DNA of 64,000 bases from Magnetospirillum aberrantis SpK (GTDB taxonomy: Bacteria; Pseudomonadota; Alphaproteobacteria; Rhodospirillales; Magnetospirillaceae): the NCBI RefSeq assembly GCF_011022235.1, contig NZ_JAAIYP010000026.1, positions 62,001-126,000 on the forward strand, read 5' to 3'. This document shows positions 1 to 10,637 of this stretch, piece after piece (the stretch's first letter is position 1; every line of letters starts with the position of its first letter). Under the pieces are notes generated by a model. The model was not told where the DNA came from. It ran no database searches and saw only the letters and a program-made list of their open reading frames with translations. The position numbers and the translations under genes were made by a program.

Positions 1-361
1 ATAAAAGGGTTTCTGCACGCGAACCAAACAAAGTCTCGCCATTCAGCCAGCTTTTCGGATGAATGCCCGCGACGTGAAAGTTTGTCGGCCAAAGAGCTGC
101 GACGCAAAACAGGCTGCCGACGAACAGAAACAGGGCACAAATAACCCCGCCGCCAATGATTGCCGCCCCCATCCCACTACTCACGGCGGCAGCAACGGCG
201 GCTAAGGTCGCAACGGTTCCCGTGGTAAAAATGCCCGCCAATGTGGCTGCCCTTTGATCTGCAGCAATGCTGATTGTCAGCATGGATTGCAGGTGCAGCT
301 CCGACAGCCGAATAATTTCTTGGGCGACCTCGACGGGAGCGCGCTTGTAGGCGGAACTCAT
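1..361 (-). CDS. Two-TM membrane protein, partial (C-terminus off window)
   Basis: An open minus-strand frame begins with ATG at 361 (MSSAYKRAPVEVAQEIIRLS...) and is still open at the window edge, giving 120 visible residues. A short amphipathic N-terminus is followed by two hydrophobic stretches at about residues 38-62 and 68-88. A soluble segment (NFHVAGIHPKSWLNG) follows. A weak AAGAGG-like ribosome site lies upstream. The arrangement of a short N-terminus, two TM helices and a cytosolic tail resembles small 2TM effector-type proteins, but I cannot assign a family. It is separated from serA by more than 400 bp, so it is probably not in that operon. Confidence 0.55.
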   Translation of the reverse strand, partial: MSSAYKRAPVEVAQEIIRLSELHLQSMLTISIAADQRAATLAGIFTTGTVATLAAVAAAVSSGMGAAIIGGGVICALFLFVGSLFCVAALWPTNFHVAGIHPKSWLNGETLFGSRAETLL

Positions 362-685
362 TACGGCACCTCTTACCTTCACACCTTGTGCGGGGAACGG
401 AATAACATTTTTTTGCAGGCCGTGATTGCAGGATATTTTCCAGATACGCGGCCCACACGTCGAGGGCACGGCGCTTCTCTGGGACATAGAGTTACGGTGA
501 CGCTCCACTCAGTTCGGCAAAGTCCGTTATCGGAAACTCTGCGCGCCCTTCGGAATGTCGTAGATGGGCGCAAAGCGGACCATTCGTTCGCGCCAATGCC
601 CAAATACATGGCTGGCCGGGCCAAGCCCGGCCATGACGTTTTTAGGCTCGAAGATTTCTTCGCTGGTTGAAAACGCCAAAACCGA
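362..685. other. Intergenic stretch, no supported gene
   Basis: Short frames on both strands have no recognisable protein features and no good ribosome sites. The stretch probably holds the promoter of the partial membrane-protein gene at the left edge. I see nothing else in it. Confidence 0.4.
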
Positions 686-715
686 GAGGGCGCCTCACTC
701 TCGCGAGGCGCCCTC
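686..715 (-). terminator. Rho-independent terminator of serA
   Basis: An 11-bp perfect stem (GAGGGCGCCTC / GAGGCGCCCTC) closes an 8-nt loop. In the minus-strand direction it is followed by a T-rich stretch (TCGGTTTTGGCGTTTT). It lies 65 bp past the serA stop and so fits the end of the serC-serA transcript. Confidence 0.75.
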
Positions 716-779
716 AACACTTATTGTAAGCCCCTGGGCAGGAGCTCCCCCTTTGGCAAAAGCGACGGTTGCCCGTGCC

Positions 780-2357
780 TTAGAACGATAGCGCCTTGGC
801 CTGGACCACCTGCGGCAGGGCGCGCACTTCCTCAAGGATGACGTCGGTCAACGGCTGATCGACCTGGGTCAACAAGATGGCGTCGCCGCCGGCTTCGGCC
901 CGGCCCAGATGGAAGGTGGCGATGTTGACGCCATGCTGGCCCAACAGCGAACCGAGCGCGCCGATGAAGCCGGGCTTGTCCTGGTTGGTGACGTAAAGCA
1001 CATGCTCGCCCAGTTCGGCCTCGATCGGAATGCCCTTGATCTCGACCACACGCGGCTTGTCGCCGCCGAACAAGGTGCCTGCCACCGAACGCGAACGCAC
1101 CTCGGTGGTGACGGTGACGCGGATCAGGGTGTGGTAGTCGCCCTCGCGCGCGTTCTTGGTCTCGGACACGTCGATGTTACGGTCCTTGGCGATCACCGGC
1201 GCGTTGACCATGTTGACCGTCTCCACCATGGGCTTCAAAAGCCCCTCGAGGATGATGGCGGTCAGCGGCTTGGTGTTCAGCCCGGCGACGACGCCCACAT
1301 ATTCGATCGACACCGCCTTGAGGGCGTTCTCGGTCAACTGGCCGGCGAAGCTTCCCAACTGGCCGGCAAGCTTCATGTAGGGGCGGAGCTTGGGCGCGTC
1401 CTCGGCCGAAACCGAAGGCATGTTGAGCGCGTTGACCACGGCGCCCGTCAACAGATAATCCGCCATCTGTTCGGCCACCTGAAGCGCCACGTTTTCCTGG
1501 GCTTCCGAGGTCGAGGCGCCGAGATGCGGCGTGCACACCACGTGCTCGTTGCCGAACAGGATGTTCTCCTTGGCCGGCTCGGCCTTGAACACGTCGAGCG
1601 CGGCACCCGCCACCTGACCCGATTCGATGGCCGCCTTGAGGTCTTCCTCGACCAGCAGACCGCCGCGGGCGCAGTTGATGATGCGCACGCCCTTCTTCAT
1701 CTTGGCGATGGCGTCGGCGCTGATGATGTTCTTGGTCGCTTCGGTCAGCGGCGTATGCAGCGTGATGAAGTCGGCCCGCGCGAACAAGGTGTCCAGATCG
1801 ACCTTTTCGATGGTCAGGTCCTTGGCGCGTTCCGCCGACAGGAACGGATCATAGGCCACAACCTTCATGCGCAGGCCCAGCGCGCGGTCGGCGACGATGG
1901 CGCCGATGTTGCCGCAGCCGATGATGCCCAGCGTCTTGCCGGTCAGTTCGACGCCCATGAACTTGGACTTTTCCCACTTGCCGGCGTGGGTCGAGGCGTT
2001 GGCCTGGGGAATGTCGCGGGCCAGCGCGAACATCATGGCGATGGCGTGCTCGGCGGTAGTGACCGAATTGCCGAACGGCGTGTTCATGACCACCACACCG
2101 CGCGCGGTGGCGGCGGGAACGTCGACGTTATCGACGCCGATACCGGCGCGTCCGACCACCTTGAGGTTGCCGGCGGCGGCCAGGATGTCGGCGGTCACCT
2201 TGGTATTGGAACGGATGGCCAGACCGTCGTACTGGCCAATGATGGCCTTCAGTTCATCGGGAGCGAGGCCGGTCTTGACGTCGGCTTCGATGCCACGGTC
2301 CTTGAAGATCTGGACGGCGGCGGGGCTCAGTTTGTCGCTGATGAGAACCTTGGGCAT
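780..2357 (-). CDS. serA: D-3-phosphoglycerate dehydrogenase
   Basis: SerA oxidises 3-phosphoglycerate to 3-phosphohydroxypyruvate with NAD, the first committed step of serine synthesis. The 525-residue product is the long form. It has an N-terminal substrate-binding half, a Rossmann NAD site GIIGCGNIG near residues 144-152, the catalytic Arg in CARGGLLVEE, the His in TPHLGAST, an intervening regulatory domain, and a C-terminal ACT domain (about 450-525, GFIGALGSLLGQHGVNIATF). The start is placed at MPKVLISDKL because GGAAGGA precedes it; an upstream in-frame Met lacks such a site. It lies just downstream of serC in the same direction (73-bp gap), so the two early serine enzymes are probably co-transcribed. 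The ACT domain suggests feedback control by serine. Confidence 0.97.
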   Translation of the reverse strand: MPKVLISDKLSPAAVQIFKDRGIEADVKTGLAPDELKAIIGQYDGLAIRSNTKVTADILAAAGNLKVVGRAGIGVDNVDVPAATARGVVVMNTPFGNSVTTAEHAIAMMFALARDIPQANASTHAGKWEKSKFMGVELTGKTLGIIGCGNIGAIVADRALGLRMKVVAYDPFLSAERAKDLTIEKVDLDTLFARADFITLHTPLTEATKNIISADAIAKMKKGVRIINCARGGLLVEEDLKAAIESGQVAGAALDVFKAEPAKENILFGNEHVVCTPHLGASTSEAQENVALQVAEQMADYLLTGAVVNALNMPSVSAEDAPKLRPYMKLAGQLGSFAGQLTENALKAVSIEYVGVVAGLNTKPLTAIILEGLLKPMVETVNMVNAPVIAKDRNIDVSETKNAREGDYHTLIRVTVTTEVRSRSVAGTLFGGDKPRVVEIKGIPIEAELGEHVLYVTNQDKPGFIGALGSLLGQHGVNIATFHLGRAEAGGDAILLTQVDQPLTDVILEEVRALPQVVQAKALSF

Positions 2358-2430
2358 AGCTTGTCCTTCCCCCGAGGGAGTTCGGGCGCCGCCCTGCACA
2401 AGGCGGCGCCCGTTCCGAATGTGACGATGT

Positions 2431-3609
<1,179 letters not shown>

Positions 3610-3731
3610 AAGGAAACCCTCCCTCGCAGAAGGGACGCGGCCCGTTGGGGGGCCGTGGCCCGGGCGCGAGTGTAGCAGGGCGGCGGGGGGGCGCAAGCAC
3701 GGTGTTTGAGAGGGAGTCTAAGGTGGCGGGG

Positions 3732-5627
3732 TCACAGTCCCCACACCACCTTGGCCCCCACCGCGAACGCCGCCCACAGCAACAGCATCAGCGGCAGACC
3801 GGCCTTGGTGTAGTGGGCGAAACGATAATGGCCCGGCCCCATCACCAACAGGTTGGTCTGATAGCCGATGGGCGTGGCGAACGAGCAGTTGGAGGCCAAA
3901 ATGGTGGCGATGGCGAAAAGGTGGGGGTCCAACCCCAATTGCCGGGCGATGCCGACGCCGATGGGGGTGAACAGGACGGCGGTGGCGTTGTTGGACAAGA
4001 CGTTGGTCGCCACCGCCACCAAACCGAAGAACGCCACCAGAGCACCCCAAGGCCCGATATCGCCCACCGCCGCCAGCATGTGGTTGGCCAAAAACGACGC
4101 AGCGCCGGTGGCATCCATGGCCTCGCCCAAGGCCAGGGCGTTGCCGACCATCAGCACCACCTTGGTGTCGATGGCGCGGATGGCCTGACGTGGCGTCAGG
4201 GTTCCCACCGCCACCAGGATGGTCGCCGCCCCCAACGCCGCGATGGCGATGGGCAGGACGCCGAACGCCGACAGCGCCACCATGGACAGGAAGACAAAGG
4301 CTGCGCGGCGGGCATGGTGCACCTTGGGCAACGAGCCGGCGCTGCCCGACACCACCACCAGGTCGCGTTCGGCACGCAACTGGTCGATGGCGTCCCACGG
4401 CCCCATCAGCAACAGGACGTCGCCGGCCTGAAGACGGATTTCCGTGGTCGGCCCACGGATCATGCGGGCCCGGCGTTCGATGCCCAGCACCGTGACACCA
4501 TGGCGTTGCAGGCCAAGCTGATCCACGGAGAAACCGGCGAAGCGCGAGGTCGGCGGGATCATCGCCTCGACCAGCACCCGTTCCCCGGCCGAGGCGTCGC
4601 GCCCGCGTGCCGCCGGCGGTTCGGCGTCGAAATCGTCTTCCTTGGCGTCGGGGACCGACAAAAGCCCCGGCAGACGCGCCGCCACGTCGGACAACGCCTT
4701 GCGCGTGCCGGCGACCATCAACTCGTCACCGGCCAGCAACTGGACGTCGTCATAGGGCGGATAAACCGGCCGGCCATCGCGCACGATCAGGTGGACGGTG
4801 ATGTCGGGCAGCGACCGGAAAGTGCCGGCGGCGGCGGTCTCCCCCTCGAGGGCGGAACCGGCGCCAACGGTACACTGCGACACGAATTGCTTGCCCTGGC
4901 CCAGAAGATGTCCGGCCAGCCCGGCGGTGCCCTTGGGCAACAGCCGGGGCATCACGAAAACCACGTAAACGAAGCCGACCGCCGCCACCAGCAAGCCCAT
5001 GGGGGTCTGGTCGAAGAAATCGAGTCCGGGAAGCCCCTGGGCGATCAACGCCGAGGACACCAAAAGGTTGGTCGAGGAACCGATCAGCGTGGTCATACCG
5101 CCCAGGATGGCGACAAACGACAGCGGCATCATCACCCGCGACGACGCCAGCCCGCCGCGCTGGGCCATCGCCTGAAGCACCGGCAGGAACATCACCACCA
5201 CGGGGGTATCGTTGATGAAGGCGCTGGCCACACCGACCACCGCCAGCGCCAGCAACAGCATCGCCCAATTGGGCAGGCGCAGATGGCCGACGCCGTCGGC
5301 CAGCTTGTCCAGAGCGCCGGTGCGCGACAGCGCCTCGGCCACCACCAGCAAGGCCATCACCGTCAGAAGCGCCGGATTGCCGAAACCGGCCAGCAAGGCG
5401 CCGGGCGTCAACTGATTCTTGCCGGCCGCGTCAGCCACCGGAAACAGATGGAACGCCAACATCATCACCGACAACATGCCGATGGACACCACCTCGACCG
5501 GCAGTTTCTCGCTGACGTAAAGCCCCAGGGCGAGCCCGAGAAGGGCCAGCGTCAACCAGACCTGAGGCGTCGCCGCCGCGATGTTCGCGTAATCCACCCG
5601 TCCCTCATCATTTCGTCCCAATCCCAT
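3732..5627 (-). CDS. SLC13-type (DASS) transporter with TrkA-C domains
   Basis: A 631-residue inner-membrane protein. It has about five hydrophobic helices in the N-terminal half, including a transporter hairpin with FINDTPVVVMFLP, and a second helical bundle at the C-terminus (LSNNATAVLFTPIGVGIAR). Between them are two cytosolic TrkA-C/RCK-C-like domains (roughly residues 205-400). This is the layout of divalent-anion:Na+ symporter family members often annotated as sulfate or dicarboxylate permeases; the substrate cannot be read from sequence. A GTG at 5597 has a closer GAGGG ribosome site than the ATG used here and may be the true start, giving 621 residues. No terminator-like stem separates it clearly from serC upstream. 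Confidence 0.88.
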   Translation of the reverse strand: MGLGRNDEGRVDYANIAAATPQVWLTLALLGLALGLYVSEKLPVEVVSIGMLSVMMLAFHLFPVADAAGKNQLTPGALLAGFGNPALLTVMALLVVAEALSRTGALDKLADGVGHLRLPNWAMLLLALAVVGVASAFINDTPVVVMFLPVLQAMAQRGGLASSRVMMPLSFVAILGGMTTLIGSSTNLLVSSALIAQGLPGLDFFDQTPMGLLVAAVGFVYVVFVMPRLLPKGTAGLAGHLLGQGKQFVSQCTVGAGSALEGETAAAGTFRSLPDITVHLIVRDGRPVYPPYDDVQLLAGDELMVAGTRKALSDVAARLPGLLSVPDAKEDDFDAEPPAARGRDASAGERVLVEAMIPPTSRFAGFSVDQLGLQRHGVTVLGIERRARMIRGPTTEIRLQAGDVLLLMGPWDAIDQLRAERDLVVVSGSAGSLPKVHHARRAAFVFLSMVALSAFGVLPIAIAALGAATILVAVGTLTPRQAIRAIDTKVVLMVGNALALGEAMDATGAASFLANHMLAAVGDIGPWGALVAFFGLVAVATNVLSNNATAVLFTPIGVGIARQLGLDPHLFAIATILASNCSFATPIGYQTNLLVMGPGHYRFAHYTKAGLPLMLLLWAAFAVGAKVVWGL

Positions 5628-5699
5628 CTCAATAGCAAAAAAACCCTCGCCGCCACTACCGCCTTCACATGACGGAGCACCGGCGGCTCACATCTTTAT

Positions 5700-6452
5700 T
5701 CAAGGACAAGGAAACGCGGTGACGACGTCCGAGGCGTCGTTGGGGCTGAGGGCCAGCGGCGGCAGACAGGCGACGCCCTGGGCATGGCCGCCTTGCAGGG
5801 CCAGATTGATCATGCCGTCAAGGGCACGCGGCCGGACGTGGCGGCGTGCTTGGGCGAAACGAATCCGCCCGCGCCGCACCGACAGCGGGAAACACCATGT
5901 CAGCAAACGTTGCGCCCCAGCGGGAGAAACGACGTAGGCGATGGTTCCCCAGACCGCGCGCACCGGGTGCAAGGCCGGCTTGGCCCGCCGGGCCGAAGCG
6001 GCGAAAGCGGCATGAAAGTCGGAGGATTCGTTTTGCCAGCCGAAATAGCTTTCCATCACCATGCCCTCGGGCAGGGTCAGGGCCAGCGGCGCGTTGGTGT
6101 TGTAGCCAAGAAACAGGATGTCGGCCCGGTCCAGCACGCGGGCCAGGCCGGGCAGAAGATGGGTCAGCCCGCCATGCAGACAGGCGTCGTCCTCGCAGAT
6201 CAGCCGGGAAGCCCCTTCCGCCACCACGGCTTGCCATTGGGCGCGGTGGGACAGCGCGTTGCCCAGCGCCCCGTCGCTGAACATGGCGTTGTCGCGGTCC
6301 AGCAATCCTTCCGCCATCAGGCCGGCGCGGTCCATCCCCGCCCCGTCCACCGCCGCCACGACCTGGAAATCCAGATCGTGGCCGCCGTTCCACGCCATGA
6401 AACGGGACAGCCGTTCGGGCCGGCGAACAAGGTTGAGGACAACCGCCTTCAT
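5700..6452 (-). CDS. Glycosyltransferase family 25 protein
   Basis: This 250-residue protein begins MKAVVLNLVRRPERLSRF, the usual GT25 opening. It continues with ALSHRAQWQAVV, the acidic nucleotide-sugar/metal motif CEDDAC, and the C-terminal WGTIAYVVSPAGAQRLL block. GT25 enzymes add sugars to lipooligosaccharide or to protein; the acceptor here is unknown. Its ATG overlaps the phzF stop as ATGA, so it is the last gene of a coupled thiD-phzF-GT25 cluster. The three functions are not obviously related, so the coupling may only reflect compact packing. Confidence 0.85.
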   Translation of the reverse strand: MKAVVLNLVRRPERLSRFMAWNGGHDLDFQVVAAVDGAGMDRAGLMAEGLLDRDNAMFSDGALGNALSHRAQWQAVVAEGASRLICEDDACLHGGLTHLLPGLARVLDRADILFLGYNTNAPLALTLPEGMVMESYFGWQNESSDFHAAFAASARRAKPALHPVRAVWGTIAYVVSPAGAQRLLTWCFPLSVRRGRIRFAQARRHVRPRALDGMINLALQGGHAQGVACLPPLALSPNDASDVVTAFPCP

Positions 6453-7237
6453 GGCCTCAAGGTGCCGGCCACGAAAGGCCGCACATGGCCGCCGATACAC
6501 ACGCGCTCGCCCCGATCCTCGACCCACAGGGTGCCGCCGCGCCGCGACAACTGACGGGCCACCAGAGCGGCCTTGCCCAGACGCTTGGCCCAGAACGGCG
6601 CCAGCACGCAATGGGCGGACCCGGTCACCGGGTCCTCGACCACTCCCCAACGCGGCGCGAAGAAACGCGACACGAAATCCACCTCTCCCGCACCCGGCGC
6701 GGTGACGATCAGCGCCCGCCTGGACAACGACGCCACCCCCGCCATGTCGGGCACCAGCGCCGCCACCGCGTCGGCGCTGTCCAGCACGCACAACAGATGG
6801 TCCTTGGTCGCCAGCACCTCGCGCACCGGCTTGGCCAGGATGCGTTCGATATCCTCGGGGAACACCGTGGGACGCGGCGCGTTGGCCGGGAAATCCAGCA
6901 CCAGCCGGCCGCCGTCGCGGGTCACGGTCAAGGGGCCGCTTTTCGAGGCGAAAACCACCTCGTCCCCCGGCTCCACATGGGTCAGAACCACCCAGGCCGC
7001 GGCCAGGGTGGCGTGGCCGCACAAATCCACCTCGACCTTAGGCGTGAACCAGCGGACGCGCCAGCCGCCCGCTTCCTTGACCACGAAGGCGGTTTCCGAC
7101 AGCGCGTTCTGGGCCGCCACCCCCTGCATCCAATCCTCGGGCCGCCAATCGGGCAGCACGACCACCGCCGCCGGGTTGCCGGTGAACGGCGCCGCGTCGG
7201 CGAAGGCGTCAACGTGCCAGAAAGGAAAACCCGTCAT
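6449..7237 (-). CDS. PhzF-family isomerase
   Basis: The 262-residue protein has the PhzF (diaminopimelate-epimerase-like) fold signatures. These are the opening VDAFADAAPFTGNPAAVV, the catalytic Glu in ALSETAFV (about residue 48), CGHATLAAAWV in the first half, and DPVTGSAHCVLAPFW in the second. Family members isomerise small acids or act in secondary metabolism. There is no phenazine cluster here, so the substrate is unknown. Its ATG overlaps the thiD stop (ATGA) and its stop overlaps the next gene's start, which implies translational coupling on both sides. Confidence 0.9.
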   Translation of the reverse strand: MTGFPFWHVDAFADAAPFTGNPAAVVVLPDWRPEDWMQGVAAQNALSETAFVVKEAGGWRVRWFTPKVEVDLCGHATLAAAWVVLTHVEPGDEVVFASKSGPLTVTRDGGRLVLDFPANAPRPTVFPEDIERILAKPVREVLATKDHLLCVLDSADAVAALVPDMAGVASLSRRALIVTAPGAGEVDFVSRFFAPRWGVVEDPVTGSAHCVLAPFWAKRLGKAALVARQLSRRGGTLWVEDRGERVCIGGHVRPFVAGTLRP

Positions 7238-8037
7238 GCCCTGAACTCCGAAACCGTGTGCAAATGGTTGAGCGGCCCATGACCATGGCCCAGACCCGGC
7301 GCCGTCTCGATGGCCTTGCGGACATAGGCCCGTGCACGGACCACCGCGTCGTGCAGGTCCATCCCCTGGGCCAGACCGCAGGCGATGGCCGAAGCCAGCG
7401 TGCAGCCGGTGCCATGGGTCGAACTGGTGTGGATGCGCTGACCAGCGAAAGCGGTCAGCTTGCCCGGTTCGGCCAACAGGTCGACCAGTTCGTCGCCTTG
7501 CATGTGCCCGCCCTTGAGCAGCACCGCCTTGGGCCCCAACGCCAACAGGTCGCGCGCCGCCTGTTCCATGGCCGCAAGGTCGGGAATGGCCCGGCCCAGC
7601 AGCACCTCGGCCTCGGGAATGTTGGGAGTGATCAGCGTCGCGCGCCGCACCAGCCGTTCGACCAGGGCTTGGGCCGCGTCGTCCTGCAACAGCGGCGCCC
7701 CCCCCTTGGCCACCATCACCGGATCGACCACCAAGGGTACGGCGGCGGCGAAGCGGTCGATGGCGCCGGCCACCGCCTCGATGATCGGCACCGTCGCCAG
7801 CATACCGGTCTTCAGACAATCGGCGCCGATGTCACCCAGAACAAGTTCCATCTGCTGCACGATGAAATCCGTCGGCACGGCATGCACGCCGAACACCCCT
7901 TGGGTGTTCTGGGCGGTAAGCGCGGTTATGGCGGTGGCGGCATAGCCGTCAAGCGCCGAAACCGCCTTGATGTCGGCCTGGATGCCGGCGCCGCCGCCGG
8001 AATCTGAACCGGCGACAATAAGAACGCGACCTTTCAT
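7234..8037 (-). CDS. thiD: Hydroxymethylpyrimidine (phospho)kinase
   Basis: ThiD phosphorylates HMP and HMP-P to HMP-PP for thiamine synthesis. The 267-residue protein has the ribokinase-like features AGSDSGGGAGIQADIKA at the N-terminus, DPVMVAKGGAPLL in the middle, and the anion-hole/catalytic STHGTGCTLASAIA near the C-terminus. The start MKGRVLIVAG is preceded by GGAGG. thiE lies in this window but 25 kb away on the other strand. I see no thiamine (TPP) riboswitch upstream of this gene. Confidence 0.96.
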   Translation of the reverse strand: MKGRVLIVAGSDSGGGAGIQADIKAVSALDGYAATAITALTAQNTQGVFGVHAVPTDFIVQQMELVLGDIGADCLKTGMLATVPIIEAVAGAIDRFAAAVPLVVDPVMVAKGGAPLLQDDAAQALVERLVRRATLITPNIPEAEVLLGRAIPDLAAMEQAARDLLALGPKAVLLKGGHMQGDELVDLLAEPGKLTAFAGQRIHTSSTHGTGCTLASAIACGLAQGMDLHDAVVRARAYVRKAIETAPGLGHGHGPLNHLHTVSEFRA

Positions 8038-8094
8038 GCGCCCTCCAACAACGGGAATGGCCACATGATAGATAAACCGCGCGGAATGTGAAGG

Positions 8095-9447
<1,353 letters not shown>

Positions 9448-9659
9448 GCCCGTCACGATTCCACAACATGAATAAGGGGTCATTGCATAGCGCGATTGTC
9501 CCCGTCATGGGAAGGGGGTAGCCGATAAAGCTTTGTTTCACTTTGCAACAATCGGGACAAACCACCCTTGTCTTCGCGCCGGCCAAGTGAGCGTCTCGAC
9601 AGCTAGGGGGGGCTCGGGCACCATGGGGCGCCACCCCATGCCGCCAGGACCGCCCCCCG

Positions 9660-10418
9660 ATGTTGTACGCCTATGACCATTATCTGTTCGCCGCCCTTGC
9701 CCTGTTCGGCACGTTGGGGGCGTGCGGCGCCGGTCTGTGGCTGGGACGGTCCCGCCATGGCGCCGCCATCCGCGACTGGCGGGGGTTGTCGCCGCCCTTC
9801 GTCAACGTCATCGGCGTGCTGTTCGCCCTGACCCTGGCGTTCCTGGCCAACGACACCTGGAACGCCCACGACCGCGCCACCAACGCGGTGTTCCAGGAAG
9901 CCGGGGCACTCAAATCCATCCAGGCGCTGTCGCGCCACCTGCCCGAGACGACGCGGGCCAAGGTCGACCGCGCCATTCAGGCCTATGTCCGGTCGACGGT
10001 CGAAGGGGAATGGCCACGCCTTGCCCATCGCCAAGGCAACCCCGAGACCTCCGAGGCGTTGGCCGGGCTGTTGGAAGTCCTGTCGGGGCCGGAGGTCGCG
10101 GCCAGCCTGCACCCCACCAGCCATGCCCAGGTCCTGGAACAGGCGATCACCGTGCGCAACGCCCGCGAACAGCGCATGGCGCTCAGCCAGACCCACGTCA
10201 ACCCGCTGAAATGGCTGGGCATGGCCTTTCTGGGACTGGTGACCATGATTTCCATTTCCATGGTCTACGTGGACCAGCCCAAGGCCGAGTTGCTGGCCGT
10301 GCTGTTGTTCACCGCCGCCGCCGGCCCCACCGCCGCCATCGTCCTGGTCCAGGGCAACCCCTATCTGGAACCGGGGGCGGTCCGGCCGACGCCGTTGGCC
10401 GAGATGATCGTGAAATGA
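9660..10418 (+). CDS. DUF4239-type membrane protein
   Basis: The 252-residue protein has two N-terminal TM stretches (about 8-26 and 45-63, FVNVIGVLFALTLAFLANDTW), a soluble helical middle, and two C-terminal TM segments (about 182-202 and 210-228). This 2+2 layout with the FALTLAFLAND-type motif is that of the DUF4239 family, sometimes compared with bestrophin channels; the function is not established. It is the first gene of a plus-strand block and is divergent from glmM. A near-palindrome (ATGGGGCGCCACCCCAT, about 9622-9638) lies just upstream of its start. Its stop codon abuts the -35 box of the trp leader. Confidence 0.7.
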   Translation: MLYAYDHYLFAALALFGTLGACGAGLWLGRSRHGAAIRDWRGLSPPFVNVIGVLFALTLAFLANDTWNAHDRATNAVFQEAGALKSIQALSRHLPETTRAKVDRAIQAYVRSTVEGEWPRLAHRQGNPETSEALAGLLEVLSGPEVAASLHPTSHAQVLEQAITVRNAREQRMALSQTHVNPLKWLGMAFLGLVTMISISMVYVDQPKAELLAVLLFTAAAGPTAAIVLVQGNPYLEPGAVRPTPLAEMIVK

Positions 10419-10448
10419 TTGACAACGCCCCGTCGGCAGGCGCAGCAT
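10419..10448 (+). promoter_or_regulatory. Putative trp promoter
   Basis: A perfect -35 TTGACA (10419-10424) starts right after the DUF4239 stop codon. An 18-bp spacer leads to a weak -10 CAGCAT (10443-10448). The predicted start of transcription then falls at about 10455-10456, on the second leader ATG. Confidence 0.5.
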
Positions 10449-10455
10449 GCGCCCC

Positions 10456-10503
10456 ATGATTACGTTCGTTTCCTTCGCGCAGTATTGGTGGTGGACCGCA
10501 TAA
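10456..10503 (+). CDS. trpL: trp operon leader peptide
   Basis: A 15-codon frame, MITFVSFAQYWWWTA then stop, carries three consecutive Trp codons (10489-10497) 134 bp upstream of trpE(G). An in-frame ATG at 10447 would add four residues. There is no clear ribosome site before either ATG, and the predicted transcription start coincides with the ATG at 10456, so it may be translated without a leader. Ribosome stalling at the Trp run when charged tRNA-Trp is low would favour the antiterminator downstream. Confidence 0.85.
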   Translation: MITFVSFAQYWWWTA

Positions 10504-10505
10504 CC

Positions 10506-10583
10506 GGCGGCCGTACCTGTCTTCGCGTCTGAAGCAGACCCAACAAAGGCCGCCACGGGGAACCGGGCGGCTTTCGTATTTTC
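10506..10583 (+). promoter_or_regulatory. trp transcription attenuator
   Basis: Two mutually exclusive pairings are visible. The antiterminator pairs GGCGGCC (10506-10512, just after the leader stop) with GGCCGCC (10548-10554). The terminator pairs the AAAG-GCCGCC arm (about 10545-10554) with GGGCGGCTTT (10565-10574), followed by the T-rich CGTATTTTCT. A small extra hairpin (GTCT...AGAC, about 10519-10538) lies between. With the adjacent WWW leader peptide this is a classic attenuation device. Confidence 0.8.
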
Positions 10584-10637
10584 TCCCCTCTCGTTCGGTC
10601 TTCCCCCTGGCGGCACCCCGCAGGAGAGAGACCCGTC

